From: Nymphaea colorata
Taxonomy: Eukaryota; Streptophyta; Magnoliopsida; Nymphaeales; Nymphaeaceae
Assembly: GCF_008831285.2 (NCBI RefSeq)
Contig: NC_045146.1
Span: 8,444,972-8,508,971, forward strand
Reading direction: 5' to 3'
DNA length: 64,000 bases
The position numbers and the translations under genes are program-made. Numbering within the stretch: the first letter of the stretch is position 1; every line of letters begins with the position of its first letter. The notes beneath the pieces were generated by a model. The model ran no database searches. It was not told the DNA's origin and worked only from the letters and a program-made list of their open reading frames with translations. Below are positions 12,150 through 21,955 of this stretch, in pieces.

Positions 12150-12448
12150 AGCATTGGCATCAGGCCCGCCTAACACCTGAAACTCCGGCCTAGACCCATC
12201 CCAACCATTAAAACCCGAACTCGAGCTTGCCCTTGGCTCGGCCCAATTAAATTAAAAAATATTTTTTTAATAAAGTAATATGTAAATATAATTAATCATA
12301 ATAAAATATTATGTATATAAATTAATAAAATAATGTTAAAATTTTATCGAGCCCATCCGGGCTGGCCCCGTGCCTCTTTTTCGAGTCTGAACTGGAGTCG
12401 AGCCAGGTACCGAGTACTCGCCGGCGGCTCGGCCTAGTGCCTTAGCCA
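12150..12448. mobile_element. Possible small hAT-like MITE
   Basis: A ~300-bp AT-rich core is bracketed by GC-rich ends with imperfect inverted similarity: GGCATCAGGCCCGCC on the left, and on the right the reverse complement of a GGCACTAGGCCGAGCC-like end. This 'GGC...AGGCC' end style resembles the well-defined hAT element at 42634. I could not find a matching 8-bp target duplication, so the borders are approximate. Confidence 0.3.
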
Positions 12449-13208
12449 TCTTCAAAACTTGCCAATTTTTTAAGCTCATTCTGGTGTTCTTGAACTTGGT
12501 GCATATCATCCCATATATTTTCCCATATCTTTGATACGCATTGTTATGCGGCCCTTTGGCCGATACAAACCAAAGGATAAAGCTGATATACTATGTCACA
12601 TGGGTGCAGATATGGGTATATGTGTAGTCATTGGTACAAGAAATTTTCAGAAAAACTTAGATGCACAGAAACAACATACGCATATGTATATATTTGTATG
12701 TATACATGAAAGAAGGAAATGGTGTTTGTGTGCAAGGTAAGGATTGTATGAGGGTATGGCCATGCTACTAGGTTTAGAGTTATTTATATTAAATCCACCA
12801 ATTAAAATCGAATCTATAATGAATTTTTTGGACCATTTAAAGCAACTCCACGCTCACACCTGTATTGATAGGTACACACCCCCCATGTTCATGAAGAATC
12901 ACGGCTCATTCTTCACCGCGCAAAAAAATGGAAACTACTTCAATTGATTCAACATTTCGAGTTAGTTTGCTACCAAAGTATGCCAACAAAACTAGGATAT
13001 TGAGCTTTTGACCTCAAATCCAACTCCTTAGCCAAGCAGGTGGTGGTCAACACAATATAATAAACACATCCACATGCTCAGAAGCGCTCCATACTTTAAA
13101 CTGAGCAGCCTGCCTTAAAAGAATTCCAAGTAAAAATTGGTCCCCCGTTTAACAACAAATGTTCCTATACTGTAGCAACAACAGGATAATTGAATGATTA
13201 AGGCATTT

Positions 13209-13411
13209 GAGAAAAAACCAGAATATGCATCGTCAACATGTTTAGGATAATAAAATTCAACAAGCTCACATGAGTAAAGAAATCGATAGTTTATGTCACA
13301 TACTTATGGAAAACCAGAAGATGCACGGTATAACGTCCATCCTAAGGCTACCAAAATCCAACAAAACCATATGAATAAAGAAATTAATAGTTTATGCCAC
13401 CATCCCCAAGT
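13209..13411. repeat. Degenerate ~100-bp tandem duplication
   Basis: Two adjacent units of about 100 bp share the phrases AAACCAGAAKATGCA, ATGARTAAAGAAAT and TAGTTTATGYCAC in the same order, about 100 bp apart (first unit about 13209-13310, second about 13311-13411). The plus-strand frame here is a by-product. Confidence 0.55.
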
Positions 13412-14233
13412 GCAACAGTTGGGGCATGCAGTCAACCCTTTATGCCGCAAACAGAGTGTCATCGATATGCAAGTTCAAAGAAGTTCAAAGTTACCGATAT
13501 ACAAGTTCAACCCAATAATTTATGTCACCGATTATAAAGCCAGAGTAATTAAATCACTATCTGATGCTTAACCATGACATATCGTAATTCAAAGTCACCA
13601 CATTTTTCCATGAGTCTGCTTCTTCCCACATGGAATACCAACAATATCCATGCAATTGTTTCAGCGAGATGATACTTTCTCATCTAATGTTCTAGAGCCA
13701 AAAGTACCTGTTTACCAACTCTATTGAGTCTGGAACAAACAAAAAATTACTCCATGAACAATCACAAATATCAAACCACCAAGTAATCTGTAATCGCTGG
13801 TTATATGCAGTTTAACTTCTAGTATTTGAGCATAACAATCCCAATCCTTAGGCACAAGCCTCTTTACAATGAAATATGTCTCAAAATTCTCATATGTGCT
13901 CCCGCAACTTTGACATGAAACACTAAAATTTTGAGTTAAATGAAGAAAAGAGATCTCAACAATTACACTTGTAACTGGCATCTTTACAAGGAATAGAAAC
14001 AAATCTCAAGAGGCCACGACATGCTCGGCCTGAACAGCAAAAGTCTTCCACCTTCCCTGCTCAAAAGCCCAACATGAATACACCAAAACTTCATTGGCTA
14101 CTAAAAGCCAAATTTTCTTACGATTCACAACAAAATACTATCTAGAACTTGTAGCTATACCGTACATACTTATTGATCGCAAATTCTTTTTGTGCCCCAG
14201 TGGAAAATGAAGCAGCTTCAATCAATATTATTT

Positions 14234-14238
14234 ACTAT
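14234..14238. repeat. Target site duplication (ACTAT), left copy
   Basis: ACTAT directly abuts the left LTR and is repeated at 19529-19533 immediately after the right LTR. A 5-bp duplication is the standard copia integration footprint. Confidence 0.95.
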
Positions 14239-14524
14239 TGTAGAAACACACACCAAGATGGAGAGAAAGAGAAGGAACACACAATATACGTGGAAAACCT
14301 CAAAGAGAGGTGAAAAACCACGGAGAAGCTCTAACCTAGGTGCACAACCGCAACCCTAGGAGAGAGAAAATGTTATTCCACTTAATTCAACACTTACACA
14401 TAAGTGACAATATATAGAGGGAGAGAGGAGAAGCCGCCTAGGGTACCGAGCCCGCCTCGGTACCCGCGCCCCATAGAACCGGGTCCAGATATGGACCCGG
14501 TTCCCACAACAACATATTCTAACA
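14239..14524 (-). repeat. 3' LTR of copia-1
   Basis: 286 bp, ends TGTAGAAACA / TATTCTAACA on the plus strand. Contains two perfect inverted repeats (14441-14465 and 14478-14501). The gag-pol reading frame finishes in its first six bases. Confidence 0.97.
14441..14501. promoter_or_regulatory. Two adjacent perfect hairpins at the start of the LTR (U3)
   Basis: GGGTACCGAG / CTCGGTACCC (14441-14465, 5-nt loop) and ACCGGGTCCA / TGGACCCGGT (14478-14501, GATA loop) are 10-bp perfect stems. The same pair occurs in the 5' LTR (19445-19469 and 19482-19505). On the element strand they lie 20-85 bp into U3, upstream of the TATA box, where enhancer or silencing-protein sites would be expected. Regulatory function is an inference. 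Confidence 0.6.
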
Positions 14525-17500
14525 CTCCCCCTCAAGCTTGGCATACATGTCAAACATGCCAAGCTTGCTAACATTCTTTTCGAATGAAGAAGTACAAAGC
14601 CCTTTAGTTAGGACGTCTGCAACTTGATCTTCAGACTTCATATATGGCAGAATCAGCTCCTTTGAGTCAATGCGTTCCCGGATAAAGTGACGGTCAATCT
14701 CCACATGTTTGGTCCTGTCATGTAGAACTGCATTATTGGCAAGATTAATCGCAGACTTGTTGTCACAGTACATCTTCATTTTATCTTCCAGTTTCACACC
14801 AATATCAGTCAAAAGGATCTTCAGCCACAGCATCTCTGTAACTCCCATTGCAACAGCCCTGTACTCAGCCTCAGCACTAGACCTCGAACACACTTCTGGC
14901 CTCTTGCTTCTCCAAACAACTAGGTTACCTCCAAGAAAGATACAATACCCTGTAGTGGACCTCCTTGTGTCAGTGCAACCTGCCCAATCTGCATCTGAGT
15001 AGCCCTCAATAGTAAGTTTGTCTTGTCGAGTATACAGCAGTCCTTTTCCTGGGACATTCTTTAGATATCCCAATACTCTTTCTGCACTCTTCCAGTGACA
15101 ATCCGTGGGAGCATGCATAAATTGACTTAGCACATTTACCGCATACGTGATATCAGGGCGAGTTAGAGTAAGATAGATAAGCTTACCTACTAGCCTCTGA
15201 TATCGCCCTTTTCCTTCCTCATCCAGAATAGTGTCTGTCTTGATACTTATCTTAGTCCCTGATTCCATAGGAGTAAGATAGGGCCTACAACCAAGTTTAC
15301 CTGTCTCCTTTAGTAAGTCAAGAGTGTACTTCCTTTGATTCATAACCAGCCCTGTCTCTGATCGAGCAATCTCTATCCCCAGAAAGTATCTCAGTTTACC
15401 CAGATCCTTGAGGTCGAATTCTTTAGCTAATCTCTCCTTCATCTTCCTGTTTTCTTCCTCATCACTGCCAGTGACAATCATATCATCAACGTAGACAAGG
15501 AGAAGACTCACCAGACCATCTCTCTGCTTTATGAATAGGGTATGATTTCCATTTCCTTGCTTGTACCCAGTAGACTTTATAACAATCCTTAGTCTCTCAA
15601 ACCAAGCTCTCGGCGACTGCTTCAAGCCATACAAAGCTTTCTTGAGGTGACAACATTTTCCCTCTTGAACATACTCGGGAGGCATGCTCATATAGACTTC
15701 TTCCTCTAGATGGCCGTTCAAGAATGCATTTTTAACATCAAGCTGGTCCATGCGCCACTTCCTGTGCACAGCAAGAGCAAGAATAACCCTCACGGTCTTC
15801 AACTTTGCAACAGGGGCAAAGGTCTCAAGATAATCAATCCCATACTTCTGGCTGAACCCCTTTGCAACCAGACGAGCTTTATATCGATCTACAGTGCCAT
15901 CAGGTTTATACTTCACGTTGTACACCCACTTAGAGCCAACTAAGTGTGTCCCTTTAGGGATATCAACCACTTCCCATGTTTTGTTCTTAGCTAACGCACC
16001 CATCTCCTCCGTCATAGCATGTAACCACTTGGGATCATCCTTAGCATCATCCACCGACCTGGGAATAACAACTTTGGATAAGGTTGTGATAAAACATTTG
16101 TAATTTGTACTGAGCTTAGCATAAGAAACAAATCTCTGAATAGGGTGAGAAGTACATGACCTGGTGCCTTTGCGCAAAGCAATGGGGAGCTCTCCATTCG
16201 ATGGACTTGGGTCATCCAGGGAGATCACGGGATTGGGATTGGTTCTATCCTCATCACCAACATCTTCCACTGTAGCTTTCTCCTTTCTGACATAAACCTG
16301 GCCAAACAAGTGATCCCTGGCAACAGTGGGCTGAGCATCCACCGTGACCCCTTCCATATAACTGCCCTTCTCATTACTGACCGTGACCGTGTCAATCACA
16401 CTGGGACTAACCTTGTAGTCCAAAAACTCCATAAACTGAATCAGCTGATTAGAGGAATACTCTTCCCCTTTGTGCCCAATACACTCCCCCTGAAGAGGAT
16501 TCACCGAAAAATACGACTCATGTTCATGAAATGTGACATCCTTCGAAACATACACTTTGGAAGTAGTGGGATCCACACATTTGTACCCCTTCTGAGTGGA
16601 AGAGTACCCCAAGAAAACTCCTTTAATAGACCGGGGATCAAGCTTTTTGAGAGTAGGGCTATGATTATGCACAAAACAACTGCACCCAAAGACACGAGGA
16701 GTAAGAGGCCACGGATTCTGAGTGGGCCACAGGATAGAATAAGGAGACTGACCATCCAACACCCTAGTAGGCATACGGTTAATGAGGTGTGCACTAGTGA
16801 GAAGTGCATCACCCCAGTACCGCTTCGGGACATGGCGTTGGAACATAATGGCCCGGGTAACATTCAAAAGGTGACGATTTTTACGTTCAGCTATACCATT
16901 TTGAGGAGGGGTATAACTACAAGAGGTTTCATGAACAATACCCTTGCCTTTCAAGAAATCATCAAGGGATTGAGAGACATATTCCCTAGCATTGTCCGTA
17001 CGGAAAGCTTGAACAGTTGTATGGAATTGAGTCTCAACAAAGGCAACAAAGTTTTTCACAACTGCTGGAACCTGACTACGGTCTCGCAATAAGTACACGA
17101 ACGTACATCTAGAGTAATCATCAATAAGCGTCAAAAAATAATGACAACCACCACACGTGGGTACTCCAGAAGGACCCCAAACATCGGAATGAACTAAGGC
17201 AAACGGATGAGTGGTTTTATTCAATGAGATAGGGTACGAAGCCCTGACATGTTTAGCCAATTGACACACTTCACAAGCGAAGGAGTCAATGGAAACAGAA
17301 GCAAACAAATGAGGAAACAACTTCTTTATTAACTGAAATGGGAGATGTCCAAGACGCTCGTGCCATCGCAGAACAGTAGATCTATCATTCACACCAGACA
17401 AGTGACCACTCGTGGCAGAAATCAATGCTGAAGCAACTTGTACCGGCAATCTGTAGAGCCCATCAGTAACCGAACCAATCTCAATCTTCTTCCCCGTCAC

Positions 17501-18829
17501 CAAGTCCTGCAGGGAACAGTGATCAGCAGAGAAAATCAGATTACAGTTTAATTCTTTAGTAATACTGCTGACAGAGAGTAGGTTCACAGGAATATTTGGA
17601 ACATGCAAGGCATTGTGGAGACGATATTTGTTCAACAGGGACAAGCTCCCTTTCCCAGCCACAGAGATAGAAGACCCATCTGCCATAGACACGCGTTGCT
17701 TGCCAGAGGAAAGTTGATATTCTTGAAAGAGTTTAGAGTCCCCTGTCATGTGATGAGTGGCTCCACTATCAACAATCCAATCACCAAGAGAAGGGTTACC
17801 TTGATCAGTCGAGGCAACGAGGGCTTGGGCTAGCTGAGCCCCTTCAGACGTGGAGGACTCCTCAGGGGTAGTAGATAGGCGGCTGATGTACGCCTGTAGC
17901 TCCTTGAGTTGAGCAGGGGACAGCTTGGACTTTGCACCACTAGAAGAATTGCTCTGACTGGAATCAGACACAGAAGGGCTACGCTTGCCAGAGGGAGGAC
18001 GACCTCTGACCAGTCTCTTCTCGGGATGAAGATCCCAACAGAAATCCACTGAATGCCCCAACTTGTTGCAATGAGTGCAATGCCGGGCAGGACGCTGCCC
18101 AGTCCCAGAGGCACGGCTGACAAAGGCAGAAGGGCCATGACCGGTGTCAAGATGCATCACCTGGCGACGTTGTTCTTCAGACTCAACTCGGGCATATACT
18201 TCCTCTATCCCCGGAATTTCATCACCATTAAGAATCTGGCTACGAATAGACTCAAATTCATCCCGCAGGCCTCCCAGAAACAAAAACGTACGGTCCATCC
18301 ATTCCTTTTCCCAGTAGAGGGAATGATCTGAACCGCACTTCCACTCATCAGTCACATGATAATCTAGCTCCTCCCATTTGGTCTTCAGGGCAGCATAGAA
18401 GGCAGCAACAGACAAATCACCCTGTGTCAGGGAGTAAATACTGCATTTAATCTGATAGGTACGCAGATGTCTCTTCTTGCGACCATACATCTTCGCAAGC
18501 ACAGTCCACATATCAAAAGAGGTCGGCTTCCGCAGAATGAGGGGCTGGATATCGGAGGACACGGAGCTGATAATCCATACCTTCACTTGGCTGTCCTCCA
18601 ACGCCCACGTTGCCCAATGAGGATCAGATTTGATGGGCGCAGGTTTGTCGCCAGTGATGTAAGAGAGACGCCCACGGCTAGTAATCCCAATCTCGAGAGC
18701 GGCAGACCAAGATAGGTAATTGTCCTTGGTCAGACGGATGGAGGTGACCTGGATCGGCACGTTCTCAGTCTTGGAAGCGCTGCCCGCGTCAAGAACAACA
18801 TCTTTTTGAGTCCCCATCGCGTCTGCCAT
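14519..18829 (-). CDS. Copia gag-pol polyprotein (intact)
   Basis: Encodes capsid, protease, integrase, reverse transcriptase and RNase H for retrotransposition in cytoplasmic particles and nuclear integration. Numbering from the upstream Met at 18859 (1446 residues): gag homology about 35-240; CX2CX4HX4C zinc knuckle about 261-274; protease DSGA at 364; integrase HHCC zinc region about 500-532; integrase catalytic D559, D622, E658 (35-residue D-E spacing); RT about 960-1210 with D1041 and YVDD at 1123-1126; RNase H with SDADWAG about 1258; DRTKHVEIDRHFIRERI near the end. I prefer the Met at 18829 (MADAMG, residue 11, 1436 residues) because the related element at 44699 keeps a MADSRMG start at the same place. 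The last Cys codon and TAG stop are supplied by the LTR. No stop or frameshift: this copy could be active. Confidence 0.96.
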   Translation of the reverse strand: MADAMGTQKDVVLDAGSASKTENVPIQVTSIRLTKDNYLSWSAALEIGITSRGRLSYITGDKPAPIKSDPHWATWALEDSQVKVWIISSVSSDIQPLILRKPTSFDMWTVLAKMYGRKKRHLRTYQIKCSIYSLTQGDLSVAAFYAALKTKWEELDYHVTDEWKCGSDHSLYWEKEWMDRTFLFLGGLRDEFESIRSQILNGDEIPGIEEVYARVESEEQRRQVMHLDTGHGPSAFVSRASGTGQRPARHCTHCNKLGHSVDFCWDLHPEKRLVRGRPPSGKRSPSVSDSSQSNSSSGAKSKLSPAQLKELQAYISRLSTTPEESSTSEGAQLAQALVASTDQGNPSLGDWIVDSGATHHMTGDSKLFQEYQLSSGKQRVSMADGSSISVAGKGSLSLLNKYRLHNALHVPNIPVNLLSVSSITKELNCNLIFSADHCSLQDLVTGKKIEIGSVTDGLYRLPVQVASALISATSGHLSGVNDRSTVLRWHERLGHLPFQLIKKLFPHLFASVSIDSFACEVCQLAKHVRASYPISLNKTTHPFALVHSDVWGPSGVPTCGGCHYFLTLIDDYSRCTFVYLLRDRSQVPAVVKNFVAFVETQFHTTVQAFRTDNAREYVSQSLDDFLKGKGIVHETSCSYTPPQNGIAERKNRHLLNVTRAIMFQRHVPKRYWGDALLTSAHLINRMPTRVLDGQSPYSILWPTQNPWPLTPRVFGCSCFVHNHSPTLKKLDPRSIKGVFLGYSSTQKGYKCVDPTTSKVYVSKDVTFHEHESYFSVNPLQGECIGHKGEEYSSNQLIQFMEFLDYKVSPSVIDTVTVSNEKGSYMEGVTVDAQPTVARDHLFGQVYVRKEKATVEDVGDEDRTNPNPVISLDDPSPSNGELPIALRKGTRSCTSHPIQRFVSYAKLSTNYKCFITTLSKVVIPRSVDDAKDDPKWLHAMTEEMGALAKNKTWEVVDIPKGTHLVGSKWVYNVKYKPDGTVDRYKARLVAKGFSQKYGIDYLETFAPVAKLKTVRVILALAVHRKWRMDQLDVKNAFLNGHLEEEVYMSMPPEYVQEGKCCHLKKALYGLKQSPRAWFERLRIVIKSTGYKQGNGNHTLFIKQRDGLVSLLLVYVDDMIVTGSDEEENRKMKERLAKEFDLKDLGKLRYFLGIEIARSETGLVMNQRKYTLDLLKETGKLGCRPYLTPMESGTKISIKTDTILDEEGKGRYQRLVGKLIYLTLTRPDITYAVNVLSQFMHAPTDCHWKSAERVLGYLKNVPGKGLLYTRQDKLTIEGYSDADWAGCTDTRRSTTGYCIFLGGNLVVWRSKRPEVCSRSSAEAEYRAVAMGVTEMLWLKILLTDIGVKLEDKMKMYCDNKSAINLANNAVLHDRTKHVEIDRHFIRERIDSKELILPYMKSEDQVADVLTKGLCTSSFEKNVSKLGMFDMYAKLEGEC
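14525..14535 (-). promoter_or_regulatory. Polypurine tract of copia-1
   Basis: On the minus strand TTGAGGGGGAG lies directly before the LTR's TGTTAG. It is the RNase H-resistant primer for plus-strand DNA synthesis. It also overlaps the last codons of the polyprotein (LEGEC). Confidence 0.9.
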
Positions 18830-19227
18830 CACAAACACGCACACAACAATAAGAGGCACAGCGGCGAGAACTAGGCAGAGGCGACGGGAATGAGGCAGCG
18901 GCTACGGAAGGCAGGCGGCGACGTTCCTGGGCGGCGCTGGGAACGATGGACGGCGACGGCGATGGGCAGCGGTGGCACGGGACGACGGCGGCGCTGAAGT
19001 GGGCAGCGGCAGTGATGGACAACGGCAACGCAGCAGAGAACAACCGCGCCGGACGATGGCGGCGCCGCTGGCAGTGCTGGACGGTGGCGGCGCAGCTGGC
19101 AGCGCTGGACGGCGGCGGCGCAGCAGAGAGCGACGGCGCAGCAGCGGCAGAGAAAAAAAACGGAGGAAACAGCAGCGGCAAAAAAAACGGCGGAAACACG
19201 ACGATCACACCAACGATCTCTCACGCG
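18830..19227 (-). other. GC-rich 5' leader of copia-1
   Basis: About 400 bp between the PBS and the preferred gag start, strongly GC-rich with GGCGGC/GCAGCGG repeats, unlike the AT-rich surroundings. Long frames exist on several frames of both strands (Ala/Pro/Ser- or Arg-rich), but they reflect composition; none resembles a known domain. It probably carries packaging and translation-control structure. Confidence 0.6.
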
Positions 19228-19242
19228 TTGGCTCTGATACCA
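19228..19242 (-). promoter_or_regulatory. Primer binding site, initiator-Met tRNA
   Basis: The minus strand reads TGGTATCAGAGCCAA immediately after the 5' LTR, complementary to the 3' end of plant initiator Met-tRNA, the usual copia primer. Confidence 0.95.
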
Positions 19243-19528
19243 TGTAGAAACACACACCAAGATGGAGAGAAAGAGAAGGAACACACAATATACGTGGAAA
19301 ACCTCAAAGAGAGGTGAAAAACCACGGAGAAGCTCTAACCTAGGTGCACAACCGCAACCCTAGGAGAGAGAAAATGTTATTCCACTTAATTCAACACTTG
19401 CACATAAGTGACAATATATAGAGGGAGAGAGGAGAAGCCGCCTAGGGTACCGAGCCCGCCTCGGTACCCGCACCCCATAGAACCGGGTCCAGATATGGAC
19501 CCGGTTCCCACAACAACATATTCTAACA
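19243..19528 (-). repeat. 5' LTR of copia-1
   Basis: 286 bp, identical to the 3' LTR except for two transitions (CTTGCAC versus CTTACAC, and CGCACCCC versus CGCGCCCC). It carries the promoter. Confidence 0.97.
19413..19422 (-). promoter_or_regulatory. TATA box in the copia-1 5' LTR
   Basis: CTCTATATATTG on the minus strand, about 110 bp into the LTR and downstream of the two hairpins, is the only good TATA element in the LTR. Transcription would start some 30 bp further on. Confidence 0.6.
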
Positions 19529-19533
19529 ACTAT
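19529..19533. repeat. Target site duplication (ACTAT), right copy
   Basis: Identical to 14234-14238. Confidence 0.95.
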
Positions 19534-19835
19534 CATAATATTTCCTGTATGAGATGATGTGGGGCACATCGGAATCTTCATTTCATTCACATGTGAACAT
19601 GTTATCCAACAAAAAAAAAGTGGATCTTCAATCATGGAATGCAATGAGATATCCATCAATAAATATCGTTAAGGAAAACTCCACCCCCTTCCACCTGTAG
19701 GTAGTGCAGGTCTCCAGTTTCCAAGTGAATGACAATGGAACAAATGCTAATATGAGAATTGCTATGCATTTGGTTGCTGCATCAGCAACTTGGAGCAGAT
19801 TGGCAGCAAATAGAAGTTGAATGGGACCTCTCCCT

Positions 19836-20089
19836 TTAGTTTACAACTTCATAAAATAGAACCTGTGGTTGCAGATGACCTTTTCGACACATAGCAAGAA
19901 CATCATCCCAGCCGCCAATTACCTGCATGGTGAATCATTTTCATCAAAGAATCAGGACTAGAACACATTTACAGGAATGTGGAGCAGGAGATATCTATTT
20001 TACCTTCACGGTGGTACGTCATACATAATCTATCTATTGTGCTCATGACTATATGCAAAACAGTGATAATGTTGTCCATAATAGCATAC
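19836..20089 (-). pseudogene. UCH-related pseudogene: last two exons (His box and C-terminus)
   Basis: After a TTTACAG acceptor the 20089-20004 exon reads VCYYGQHYHCFAYSHEHN, the His-box block, then has TAG where the family has Trp and a frameshift before a TTVKV remnant. The final exon 19922-19836 reads VIGGWDDVLAMC, GHLQPQVLFYEVVN and ends in TAA, matching the family C-terminus closely. The preceding intron is 5.5 kb and full of repeats. Confidence 0.88.
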
Positions 20090-20217
20090 CTGTAAATGAA
20101 ACCCAAGATCAATAATGCTGGTGAAAAGAAAAAAAAATCAATGAGCATTGCATATCCATGTGTAATCAAAACATCGCTATCTCAACCTGTTTGCATGTGT
20201 GTGCAGAAGAGAAGATA

Positions 20218-20243
20218 AAGAGAGAGAGAGAGAGAGAGAGAGA
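20218..20243. repeat. (GA)n microsatellite
   Basis: Thirteen GA units within the long pseudogene intron. Confidence 0.95.
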
Positions 20244-20964
20244 TGCACGTATATTTGATTGCATATCAATTTTTCTACTCTTCTAACTGAGAGAATGAAT
20301 TTCCATGAACAAAGGGCAAGAAAGATCATTATTCCAGGGGAAGATTGGAAGGAATAAAAAGCTCTACATTGGCCCCCAAGATCCCAAAGTATAACTAGAA
20401 ATAGACTGACCTAGTAAGTCTCACCAAGATAATTACATACTGATATATGCATAGAATCATAAAAATTACCACTGGTTATCATCAGCAAAAGGAATGCATA
20501 AAATTAAAATTTGTCAACGGTTCATGCTTTCATTATTCGTCCAAAAGTTACACATTGTTGCCAAGGTAACATTATATATATCAATAATTAAAAGGAGAAA
20601 AGTTAAACTAAATTATGCGACAGAAATAATTGCCGAGTCGCTGACTGTGGATGTAAAGCATATTAGCTCAATAATATGTGGCATGTTCTTAGCACATACA
20701 ACAGTAACTTTTCCATTCCCAATGACTACAGGAGGAGAAGGCATAAATCGCCAAACAACACATTTCTGATAAATAGCTCCATAGGCCTATGTTCATAGCG
20801 TGAGCACACCAACATCAGTGGCATATACGGGGGAATTGGTCAACCTGAGACGGACATATGGGAGATCAAGATAGAGACATCCAGGACATTCACGTCTACA
20901 TGCTGGATAGAGGTTGTGGGAATGATATCAGGTTATGAAGCACACAGACAAGAATTTCACCTCA

Positions 20965-21002
<38 letters not shown>
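20965..21002. repeat. (AT)n microsatellite
   Basis: AT run directly before the proposed hAT-like insertion at 21009; AT runs are common insertion sites. Confidence 0.9.
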
Positions 21003-21005
<3 letters not shown>

Positions 21006-21008
21006 ACA

Positions 21009-21955
21009 AGGGTACGCAGAATTGCCCCACGTACCCGCTCCGGTATGCGGGTATGGCCGAGCTTTGGATATGGCTCGAATCGGGTCTGTGTCAGGCCATA
21101 TCCAAACCATAAAATTTGTTCGTTTTTATTCACGAACAAAAGTCGAGCCCTACAACAGTGCTCGACTCACCTGCATTTTTTGCAGCAAAGCTCTACGGAA
21201 ACGATGACTGGCGGGGACGAGGACGTCTGGTGACCCAAAGCAACGTCCAATGGTGTCCAGTGGCAGCCGGTGGCTACAACTTAGGATTTCATTTTCATGA
21301 TTTTGGGTTTTTTTTTATTTGGAGATGTTTTTGTTTGAAGATTGAATAGTAAAACTGTTGTTCTTTCATTTTTTTCATATTTTGTTTGATTTTATGTGCT
21401 TAGTGTTTATCTGTTGCTGGCTATTTTGGCTTTCTATCTATCGCTTCGCCTACCAATTATTTGTTGTTGTACTTGTCGAGTGCTGAAAATTATCTTCAAT
21501 CTTCATCAACCAAACTGTTGCTGCCGAGTGCTGATCAGCCAAGCTTAGGCGCAAGCCTAAATGTCAACAACTTATTGACATATTGTTATTATTGTGTATT
21601 GTTTTATTCCTTCAATTTTCTGGTCATTATATGTTTTTTGTTTCGCATTTTTTTATTTATTTTTAATGTAGACTTGAAGTTGTTAATTCAAGATTCAAAG
21701 AACCTTCTTCCATCAACATCTTATAATGTCGAAGAAGAGGAGGACGAGTTGGGCATCAACTAGAATGATGATAATAATAATGTTCTTATGATAAACCATG
21801 TTTTGTTTGATACTTTTTTATGAGATTATAAGTGTGAAATGGTTTTTTTTCCAATTTTGTCATTTTTGAGAATATAAAATTTGTTGTACCTGCGTACCCA
21901 CAATTTTCAAACTTTTCGTGTTCGAACCCATACTGCCGTACCCGAACCCACACCC
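21009..21955. mobile_element. Probable non-autonomous hAT-like element (947 bp)
   Basis: ATGTGACA flanks the segment on both sides (21001-21008 and 21956-21963), an 8-bp duplication as made by hAT transposases. The ends are GGGTACG- and, on the complementary strand, GGGTGTGGG-like, with many GGGTA/GTACCC motifs in the subterminal regions. The inside codes for nothing recognisable. Inverted ends are poor, so the call rests mainly on the duplication; part of its right end is copied in the downstream tandem duplication. Confidence 0.5.

Larger units (their letters stand above)
14239..19528 (-). mobile_element. Complete Ty1/copia LTR retrotransposon (copia-1), intact and young
   Basis: The 5290-bp element has every hallmark of an autonomous copia element: 286-bp LTRs that begin TG and end CA, ACTAT target duplication, initiator-Met tRNA primer binding site, polypurine tract, and a single open gag-pol frame with all domains in copia order (gag, protease, integrase, RT, RNase H). 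The LTRs differ at two positions only (0.7 percent). With the often-used plant LTR rate of 1.3e-8 substitutions per site per year this would be roughly a quarter of a million years; the rate is an assumption for this species. Insertion lies about 300 bp downstream of the stop codon of the UCH-related pseudogene. A related but internally deleted copy sits at 44699-48365. Confidence 0.97.

Noticed and set aside
16310-17092. 260-codon plus-strand frame
   Set aside because: It is the antisense shadow of the copia-1 integrase; no domain in its own frame and the minus frame carries all motifs.
18789-19317. Ala/Pro/Ser-rich and Arg-rich frames on both strands
   Set aside because: Products of the GC-rich leader composition; they overlap each other and match no family.
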